Source: JAEULH01 sp963746275
GTDB taxonomy: Bacteria; Pseudomonadota; Alphaproteobacteria; Rhodospirillales; Defluviicoccaceae
Reading direction: 5' to 3'
Length of the DNA: 64,000 bases
NCBI GenBank assembly: GCA_963746275.1
Contig: CAVVAX010000044.1
Span: 1-64,000, forward strand
The notes beneath the pieces were generated by a model. That model ran no database searches and had not been told where the DNA came from. It was given only the letters and a program-made list of their open reading frames with translations. A program made the position numbers and the translations under genes. Positions 57,691-64,000 of this stretch are shown in pieces. Within the stretch, counting starts at the first letter, position 1. The number at the start of each line of letters is the position of its first letter.

Positions 57691-59084
57691 CCGCCCGCCA
57701 CGGCCTCGCCGATGCCTCGGGCGAACCAGCCATCCCTATCGAGCCGGTGGAGGCGCAGGCGTTTGCCACATGGCGCGAGCGCCAGGGCGAGGACCGCCGG
57801 CGCTGGCTGCAGGCGACCGGCTTTAAGGCCGAGCGGGGGAGCTTTTCGCTCCTGCCCGGCGAAGGCGGGCTTGACGGCGTCGTGCTCGCCGTCGGCGGCG
57901 AGGGCGAGGCCGGCAGCGAGATGTGGGACTGGGCGGGCCTGCCGATGGCGCTGCCACCCGGCACCTACCGCATCGAGGGGCCCGTGCCGCCCGGCCAGGC
58001 TGCGGCGGCGGCGACGGGCTGGGCTCTCGGCGCCTATCGCTTCGAGCGCTATCGCAAGTCCCAAAGGGAGCCGGCCCGCCTCGTCTGGCCCGAGGGCTGC
58101 AAGCGGGCGGAGGTGCTGCGGATCGCGGATGCGGTGGCGATGGTGCGCGACCTGATCAACACGCCGGCCTGCGACATGGGCCCGGAGGAACTCGCCGCCG
58201 CGGCCACTGACGTCGCCGGCCGGTACGGCGCCGCAGTGACCATGATCGTCGGCGACGAGCTGCTGGCCGCGGGCTTTCCCGCCATCCACGCCGTCGGCAG
58301 GGCCAGCGCGCGGGCGCCGCGGCTGATCGACCTGGCCTGGGGCGAGCCGGACCGGCCGAAGCTTACGCTGGTCGGCAAGGGCGTCTGCTTCGATACCGGC
58401 GGCCTCGACATCAAGACCTCCGCCGGCATGAAGCTGATGAAAAAGGACATGGGCGGGGCCGCCATCGTCCTGGGCCTCGCCCGGATGATCATGGACTCAG
58501 ACCTGCCGGTGCGGTTGCGCGTCCTTATCCCGGCGGTCGAGAACAGCATCTCCGGCAATGCCATGCGCCCGCTCGACGTCGTCACGACCCGCAAGGGCCT
58601 CAGCGTCGAGATCGGCAACACCGACGCGGAGGGCCGGGTCATCCTCGCCGACGCCCTGCACGAGGCGGCGGGAGAGAGCCCGGCGCTCCTCATCGACTGC
58701 GCGACGCTCACCGGCGCCGCGCGCGTGGCGCTCGGGCCCGAGGTGCCGGCGCTGTTTTGCAACGACGACGCGCTGGCCGACGATCTGCTTGCTCACGGCC
58801 GGGCCGTCGATGACCCGCTATGGCGGCTGCCGCTTTGGCCGGGCTACCGCCGGCTGGTGGACGGCAAGACCGCCGACCTCACCAATGCTCCCGACAGCCC
58901 GTTCGCCGGGGCCATACTCGCGGCCTTGTTCCTGGCTGAGTTCGCGGCGCCGGTTGCCTCCTGGATCCACATCGACGCCATGGCCTGGAACGTCACGGCG
59001 CGCCCCGGTCGACCCGAGGGCGGCGAGGCTTCCTGCCTTCGCGCCCTGTATGCGCTGATCGCCGCGCGCTTCCCCGCCGCCTAG
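57687..59084 (+). CDS. M17 leucyl aminopeptidase family protein
   Basis: Cytoplasmic two-metal aminopeptidase of 465 residues. Metal- and substrate-binding blocks: TLVGKGVCFDTGGLDIK, KLMKKDMGGAAIVLGLA and the family signature NTDAEGRVILADAL, with LTGAARVALG downstream. The N-terminal domain is short, as in the PepB/single-domain type. The ATG overlaps the TAXI stop (ATGA), so the two are coupled. The frame is intact and of normal length. A U-rich terminator follows at 59221. Confidence 0.95.
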   Translation: MTARHGLADASGEPAIPIEPVEAQAFATWRERQGEDRRRWLQATGFKAERGSFSLLPGEGGLDGVVLAVGGEGEAGSEMWDWAGLPMALPPGTYRIEGPVPPGQAAAAATGWALGAYRFERYRKSQREPARLVWPEGCKRAEVLRIADAVAMVRDLINTPACDMGPEELAAAATDVAGRYGAAVTMIVGDELLAAGFPAIHAVGRASARAPRLIDLAWGEPDRPKLTLVGKGVCFDTGGLDIKTSAGMKLMKKDMGGAAIVLGLARMIMDSDLPVRLRVLIPAVENSISGNAMRPLDVVTTRKGLSVEIGNTDAEGRVILADALHEAAGESPALLIDCATLTGAARVALGPEVPALFCNDDALADDLLAHGRAVDDPLWRLPLWPGYRRLVDGKTADLTNAPDSPFAGAILAALFLAEFAAPVASWIHIDAMAWNVTARPGRPEGGEASCLRALYALIAARFPAA

Positions 59085-59220
59085 GTCCACCACCGTCATT
59101 TGTTAAGCACCGCCGTCCCCGGCTGATCCGCTACGGGGGCGACCGCGTAATCCCGGACGTGGTGTGAATGTGCGAGAGCGCGTTGGCCACTCGCTGAATA
59201 TTCCCTCCCCCCAAAACTCA

Positions 59221-59250
59221 GGCCGGGCAATCGCCCGGCCTTCTTTTTTC
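59221..59250 (+). terminator. Rho-independent terminator
   Basis: GGCCGGGC AATC GCCCGGCC followed by TTCTTTTTTC: an eight-base perfect stem, four-base loop and U-run. It ends the TAXI-peptidase operon and separates it from cysQ. Confidence 0.92.
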
Positions 59251-59321
59251 TCGTCTCGACAGCGTGGCCCGGCTTACATCTGGCCACGTCACGGCGGCGC
59301 CGGTAGCCAGGGGAGCAAGAG

Positions 59322-60105
59322 GTGAGCATCAAGATCGAGCAGGCAATGGTGGACACCGTCCGCGATATCGCCGAACGCGCGGGCCGGGCGATCCTCGAGA
59401 TCTACGCCACCGACTTCGACGTTTCGCGCAAGGGCGACGCCTCGCCGGTGACCGAGGCCGATCAGCGGGCGGAAAAGCTGATCCTGGAGGCGATCCGCCG
59501 GGAAATTGGCGAGGAGTATCCGATCGTCGCCGAGGAGGCGGTGGACGCCGGCGACATTCCCGAGGTTGCCGGCCGGCCGTTCTGGCTGGTCGACCCCCTC
59601 GACGGCACCAAGCAGTTCGTCAAGCGCCAGGGCGAGTTCACCGTCAACATCGCGCTGATCGAGGACCGCCGGCCGCTGCTGGGCGTCGTCCATGCGCCTG
59701 CCCTGTCCAGCACCTACTGGGGTAGCCCGCTCGGCGCCTTCGCCGTGACGAACGGCGGCAGCGGCGCAGCCCATCGCCTGCCGGCCGATGCCGGCCTCCG
59801 GCGTCGTCGCCGTCGCCAGCCGCTCGCACCGCAACGCCGAGACCGACGCCTTCCTCGCCCGCTACGACCTCGCCCAGTCCATCTCCGCCGGCAGCTCCAT
59901 CAAGTTCTGCCTTGTTGCCGCCGGCAAGGCCGACGTCTACCCCCGCACCGGCCGGACGATGGAGTGGGACACGGCGGCAGGCCACGCCGTCGTCCGCTTC
60001 GCCGGAGGGAGCGTGGCCGACATGGCCGGGCACGAACTCCTCTACGCCAAGCCCGGCTTCGAGAACCCGCACTTCGTCGCGAGCGGGCTGCCGTCCCGGA
60101 CGTGA
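59322..60105 (+). CDS. cysQ: 3'(2'),5'-bisphosphate nucleotidase CysQ, one frameshift
   Basis: Removes the 3'-phosphate of PAP formed in sulfate assimilation; magnesium-dependent, inositol monophosphatase fold. It has VTEADQRAEKLILEAIR, the metal site IVAEEAVDAGD and the signature FWLVDPLDGTKQFVKRQGEF. At about 59785 the frame changes, and the second part has ASRSHRNAETDAFL and MEWDTAAGHAVV. The total of 784 bases is 261 codons plus one. GTG 59322 follows GGGAG. The stop overlaps the GTG of the next gene by four bases (GTGA). Confidence 0.9.
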
Positions 60106-61133
60106 GCACCGCCCGCATCATCGAGGCGTCGCCGGAGGCGGTCGCCGAGGCGGCGCTGCTGCTCCGGCGAGGGCGGCCTCGTCGCCTTCCCCACCGAGAC
60201 GGTGTACGGCCTCGGCGGCGACGCGACGAACGGACAGGCCGTCGCCGCCATCTTCGCCGCCAAGGACCGGCCGCGGTTCAACCCGCTGATCTGCCATGTT
60301 CTCGACGCGGCGCAGGCCGGGATCCTGGCCGAGATCGACGAGAGGACGCGGGCTCTGGCCGAGCGGTTCTGGCCGGGGCCTCTGACGCTGGTCCTACCGC
60401 GCCGGGCCTCGTCCCCCGTTTCGCTGCTCGCTTCCGCCGGGCTCGACAGCATTGCCGTCCGCGCCCCCGATCACGACGATCGCCCGGGCGCTGATCGAGG
60501 CGGCGGCGGTTCCCATTGCCGCGCCGAGCGCCAACCGCTCTGGCAGCCTTAGCCCGACGGCGGCCGCGCATGTCGCCGCCTCACTCGGGGAGCGCGTCGA
60601 AATGATCCTCGACGGCGGCCCCTGCCGCGTCGGCGTCGAGTTCGACCATCGTCGGGCTAATTGGGGCACGGCCGACGCTGCTGCGGCCCGGCGGCGTTCC
60701 CGTCGAGGCGATCGAGGCCGTCGTCGGCCCGCTGGCTGCTGCCGACGAGGGGCCGATCCAGGCGCCGGGCATGCTCAGCCGGCACTACGCGCCGGACCGG
60801 CCGGTGCGGCTGGAGGCCACGGACAAGCGGCCGGGCGAGGCGTTGCTGGGCTTCGGCCGCGGGCTGGCTGACGCCGACCTCGACCTGAGCCCGGCCGGCG
60901 ACCTCGTCGAGGCCGCGGCCAACCTGTTCGCCATGCTCCGCGTCCTCGACCGGTTGGAATTCGCCGCTATCGCCGTGGCGCCGGTGCCAGAGACCGGCCT
61001 CGGCCTCGCCATCAACGACCGGCTGCGCCGAGCCGCGGCGGCCACGACGGAAGGCCGCGGTGACGACTGGAGCGACGAGCGCGGGCCCAGCGCCCCTTGT
61101 ATCCTACCCGACGCGGCCGAGGACCTCGGGTGA
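60102..61133 (+). CDS. Threonylcarbamoyl-AMP synthase (Sua5 type), three frameshifts
   Basis: Makes threonylcarbamoyl-AMP for the t6A37 modification of tRNA. The YrdC domain is clear across frames: LVAFPTETVYGLGGDAT, RFNPLICHVLD, FWPGPLTLVLPRR and AAPSANRSGSLSPTAAAHVA. The following Sua5 domain begins with the ESTIVGL motif and has APGMLSRHYAPDRPVRL. Breaks lie near 60165, 60475 and 60640, each a +1 shift; at 60640 one T too many in GAGTTCGACC hides the VESTIV reading. Total is 343 codons plus three bases. The function is essential or nearly so, so error is likely. Confidence 0.9.
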
Positions 61134-61178
61134 GCCGGTGCCGGTGCCGGTGCCGGTGCGGGGGCGCCAGCGCCTGCC

Positions 61179-61991
61179 TTAACCGTCCACCCTCGGCAGA
61201 GGCTCTGGCTCCGCCTCCAGCTCCGGTGCTGCCGCGCCGGCGCGCTTGGCGCTGAGCCTGGCATAGGCGCGCACGCTGAAGGGAAACGTCGCGGCGTAGG
61301 CGATCAGCGTCATGGTCATCGTCGTCCATGGCGCGCTGACCAGCAGCGCCAGGTACAGGCCGACCGACAGCATGGTGAAGAGCACCCAACCCTCGGGGAT
61401 GCGGATCTTCTTGAACGAGTAGGTCCTGAGCCGGCTGACCATCAGCCCGGCGCCGGCCAGCATGAAGACAGCGACGGTGACCGGATGGCGGAAGATCTCG
61501 GCGTCGGTCTGCAGCCACAAGACCAGCGGCAACAGAACGATGCCGGCGCCCGCCGGCGATGGAACGCCGACGAAGAAGTTGCGATCGACCAGCGCCGCCT
61601 CGTCGGCCTCGTCGGCGGTGTTGAAGCGGGCGAGCCGCAGGGCGCAGCAGATGCAGACCACGAGCACCAGCGACCAGCCGAACCGGCCGGCATCGGCTAG
61701 CGCCCAGAGGTAGAGAAGGAACGCCGGGGCGACGCCGAAGCAGATGAAGTCGGACAGCGAATCGAGCTCGGCGCCGAACTTGCTGGCGCCCTTGAGGATA
61801 CGGGCAATCCGTCCGTCGAGGCCGTCGAGCACGCCAGCGACGAGGATCGCCAGGACCGCGTGATCCCAGGATTCGCGCAGACCGAAACGTAGCGCGCTCA
61901 GCCCCGCCGCCAGCGCCAGCAGCGTCAGCACGTTGGGGATGATGCGATTGATGTGCAGGCCGCGCAGCCGGCGGCGGCGAACCTCCATCAT
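61179..61991 (-). CDS. pssA: CDP-diacylglycerol-serine O-phosphatidyltransferase
   Basis: Inner-membrane enzyme that makes phosphatidylserine. The 270-residue product has the CDP-alcohol phosphotransferase motif: Asp59-Gly60, Ala63-Arg64, Gly73, Asp77 and Asp81 (DGRIARILKGASKFGAELDS), with Asp56 in front, and about seven membrane helices. The C-terminal 25 residues are hydrophilic. It is transcribed after psd with a 12-base gap, forming a two-step phosphatidylethanolamine pathway. Confidence 0.95.
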   Translation of the reverse strand: MMEVRRRRLRGLHINRIIPNVLTLLALAAGLSALRFGLRESWDHAVLAILVAGVLDGLDGRIARILKGASKFGAELDSLSDFICFGVAPAFLLYLWALADAGRFGWSLVLVVCICCALRLARFNTADEADEAALVDRNFFVGVPSPAGAGIVLLPLVLWLQTDAEIFRHPVTVAVFMLAGAGLMVSRLRTYSFKKIRIPEGWVLFTMLSVGLYLALLVSAPWTTMTMTLIAYAATFPFSVRAYARLSAKRAGAAAPELEAEPEPLPRVDG

Positions 61992-62003
61992 GTCCGACGC
62001 CTC

Positions 62004-62714
62004 CTACCGCCGCTCGGTCAGGCGCGCCGGCTCCTGGCCGCGCAGGTCGGCGATGACCGTCTCGCCGGCGATCAGCCGCTGGCCGGGGCCGACGAAGGGC
62101 GCGACGCCAACAGGGAGGTAGACATCGACGCGGCTGCCGAAGCGGATCATGCCGAGGCGCTGGCCGGCGCGCACGGGCTCGCCCTCGCTCACCCAGCAGG
62201 CGATGCGGCGGGCGACCAGGCCGGCGATCTGGACCACGCCGAGCGTGCGCCCGTCCGCCATGTCGATGACGAGGCCGTTGCGCTCGTTCGCCTCGCTCGC
62301 CTTGTCCAGAGAGGCATTAACGAAGGCGCCGGCGACGTAGGCGATGCGCCGGACGGTGCCGTCAACGGGGATGCGGTTCACATGCACGTCGAACACGTTC
62401 ATGAACACCGAGATGCGCGGCAGCGGCGCCTGGCCAAGGCCCAGCTCCGGCGGCGGCACCGCCGGGAGCACCGACTGGACCAGCCCGTCGGCGGCGCTCA
62501 CCACCAGCCCTTCGCGAACCGGCGTCAGCCGGTCGGGATCGCGGAAGAAGTACGTGCACCACGCCGTCAGCGCGAGGCCGATCCAGCCCAGAGGCGGAAC
62601 GAGCACGAACAGCAGCGCCGTCACCGCCGCGGCGATGCCGATGAACGGCCAGCCGGCGGGCTGGATGGGAACGAACAGGGTGTCCTTGATGGTCTGGATC
62701 ACGGGTGCCTTCAC
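62004..62714 (-). CDS. psd: Phosphatidylserine decarboxylase proenzyme, short type
   Basis: Decarboxylates phosphatidylserine to phosphatidylethanolamine. The 236-residue product is the short alphaproteobacterial form: N-terminal anchor helices (FIGIAAAVTALLFVLVPPLG), YFFRDPDR, FMNVFDVHVNRIPVDG, and the self-cleavage Gly-Ser in IRFGSRVDVYLPVG, where Ser becomes the pyruvoyl group. It lies 12 bases upstream of pssA. Confidence 0.95.
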   Translation of the reverse strand: MKAPVIQTIKDTLFVPIQPAGWPFIGIAAAVTALLFVLVPPLGWIGLALTAWCTYFFRDPDRLTPVREGLVVSAADGLVQSVLPAVPPPELGLGQAPLPRISVFMNVFDVHVNRIPVDGTVRRIAYVAGAFVNASLDKASEANERNGLVIDMADGRTLGVVQIAGLVARRIACWVSEGEPVRAGQRLGMIRFGSRVDVYLPVGVAPFVGPGQRLIAGETVIADLRGQEPARLTERR

Positions 62715-62751
62715 GTCCTTGCTTCAGCCAACTCGGCGGTCCCCTCGGCTG

Positions 62752-62837
62752 CGTCATTGCGAGGAGGCGACAGTCGACGAAGCAATCCAGTGCTTCCAGA
62801 CCTGGATCGCCACGCCGCTCCGCGGCTCGCGATGACG
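62752..62837. repeat. Dispersed 85-bp palindromic repeat, copy D
   Basis: CGTCATTGCGAGGAGGCGAC to CGGCTCGCGATGACG, in the gap between psd and the LysM gene. The CGAAGCAATCCAG and CTGGATCGCCACGCCG half-sites of the hairpin are both intact. Confidence 0.88.
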
Positions 62838-62876
62838 ACGCTGTTGTATCGGACAGCGACGAGGTGGCAGGCTAAT

Positions 62877-63904
62877 TTAATTCGAAGGTGGGACGGAGAA
62901 CACCTGCCCCGGATAAATGAGATCGGGGTCGAGGATCTGCGCCTTGTTAGCTTCGTAGATCGCTGTGTAGGCGACGCCGCTTCCCAGCGTGCGCCGGGCG
63001 ATCCGCCAGAGGTTGGTCCCGCGCTGGACCACGATGGACGTCGCCGCCGGCCCCGGTTCCATGCCGCTTTCGCCGCGGGTGAAGGGCACGGCGACGCGGG
63101 CGGTGACCTCACCCTGCTCGGTCACCTCGTCGGCGCGCAGGGTGAACTTGTCGGCGGCCGCCGGCGTGTCGATGACCACGCGCCAGGTCCCGTCCGCGCC
63201 CGGCCTGGGCCCGGCCAGCAAGCGCGTTGTCGAGGTAGAGCTGAACCGTGGCGCCAGGAGCGGCGCGGCCGCTGACCGTGGCGGATCCGCTCTGGCCGTA
63301 GTCGACCGCCTGGATGCTCACCGGCGGCGGCTCCGCGGCCGCTGACGGACCCTGCAGAACCGTTGCCGAACCGCCCGGCCCAAGCCGCAGCGCCAGCGCC
63401 TGCGAACCAGCTTCCGCCGGCCGGCCGGCAATGTCGCGGCCCGCCTCCGGCACGAGCAGGACCACCGTGTCCTCCGACGTCGCCACGGGCTTACCGGCGG
63501 CATCATCGGCGCGCAGCGTCAGCCGCCGCTCGCCCGGCGGTAGCGCCTGCTCCGGAACGAACACCCACTCGCCGTTCTCGTCGGCCTTGGCCTCGCCGAC
63601 GACGTCGCCGCCATCGAGGATGGTCACGGTGCTGCCGGGCGCGGCCCGGCCGGCCATGACCATGTCGCCCTGCGGGTTCACTCGCACGACATCGAAGCTC
63701 GGCTTAACCCCCGCCACGTCCGCGGCCGGGGCCGGCGCCGCTTCCGGCGCGGCGCGCCGGCGACTGCGCCTGCTCGCCGGTGCCGGCGTCCTTGTCGCTG
63801 AACAGGAAATGGTTCAGGCCGAGCGCCACGGCGACAACGAGCACGCCGGCAGCGGCGATCATGAGCGGCTTCCTGAGCCGTGCCTCGCCGTGAACGATCT
63901 CCAT
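62877..63904 (-). CDS. LysM-domain envelope protein with Ig-like repeats, frameshifted
   Basis: A membrane-anchored periplasmic protein: N-terminal signal anchor (MIAAAGVLVVAVALGLNHFL), two or more Ig-like/Big-type repeats (PSFDVVRVNPQGDMVMAGRA and VSIQAVDYGQSGSATVSGRA) and a C-terminal LysM domain (VVQRGTNLWRIARRTLGSG to IYPGQVFSVPPSN) that binds peptidoglycan. The frame changes near 63735 and 63210; 1,028 bases is 342 codons plus two, so two extra bases explain it. ATG 63904 lies before MEIVHGEARL. Similar proteins are common in Rhodospirillales; exact role unknown. Confidence 0.82.
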
Positions 63905-64000
63905 CGTCTTTGCCCTTGCCCTGACAGGGCGCGAGCGCACCAAACCCACGCCCGCCGACCCGCTCGAGATCATTTGTCGCCTTCCCCGGCGCGCTTGCAA

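Overview
The window is GC-rich chromosomal DNA, most likely from an alphaproteobacterium of Rhodospirillales type. This placement is inferred from gene content and order: the thrS-infC-rpmI-rplT-pheS-pheT block, NfeD plus slipin, a TAXI-type TRAP binding protein, a DUF2333 protein, PfkB-type adenosine kinase and Sua5. There is no rRNA or recognisable tRNA, so the placement cannot be confirmed here. A polar heterotrophic Gram-negative envelope is evident from the outer-membrane barrels, an O-antigen ligase-type polymerase and the PssA/Psd phospholipid pair.

Layout. 1-1459: end of the ATP synthase operon (atpD, atpC). 1505-1934: an internally deleted IS481-type element with both inverted repeats. 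2052-5785: endonuclease V, NfeD/slipin, an alpha/beta hydrolase. 5930-14877: the translation block, interrupted by an antisense membrane-protein gene lying between two 18-bp direct repeats. 14851-16953: a small island with a C5 cytosine methyltransferase and Vsr endonuclease between 47-bp direct repeats that include the 3' end of pheT. 17131-18765: a small acidic protein and MtnA. 19356-22622: a tightly overlapping operon of a double DUF2249 protein, a 12-TM membrane protein and two hemerythrins, with an FNR/Dnr-like box in front. 22619-31989: a minus-strand run with a SnoaL-like protein, a secreted lipase-like protein, an SRPBCC protein, a cysteine-rich exported peptide, a FecR-TPR-barrel fusion and a CHASE2 cyclase. 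32330-39845: envelope genes (metallophosphoesterase, glycosyltransferase, DUF2333, AqpZ, SPOR protein, sulfotransferase, O-antigen ligase). 40062-46960: ppa, AmpG-type permease, adenosine kinase, CysZ-like protein and a copper ATPase. 47551-48405: a lower-GC patch with a Fic protein whose motif histidine is tyrosine. 48435-54996: P450, CHAP lipoprotein, DUF1269, an outer-membrane barrel, an IS110 remnant and a broken RTX gene. 55047-63904: FAD-linked oxidase, TAXI protein, M17 peptidase, CysQ, Sua5, PssA, Psd and a LysM protein.

Many genes that should be intact (including thrS and sua5) are split by single-base shifts. In most cases removing one base per break restores both the family motif and a length divisible by three, so these are probably sequence errors, not pseudogenes, although raw reads would be needed to prove it. 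Four copies of an approximately 85-bp imperfect palindrome are dispersed through intergenic DNA, and one forms the 3' end of a small gene.

The most interesting units are the putative nitric-oxide-responsive DUF2249/12-TM/hemerythrin operon, the methyltransferase-Vsr island in pheT, the FecR-TPR-barrel/CHASE2-cyclase pair, and the Tyr-for-His Fic protein with its small upstream partner.
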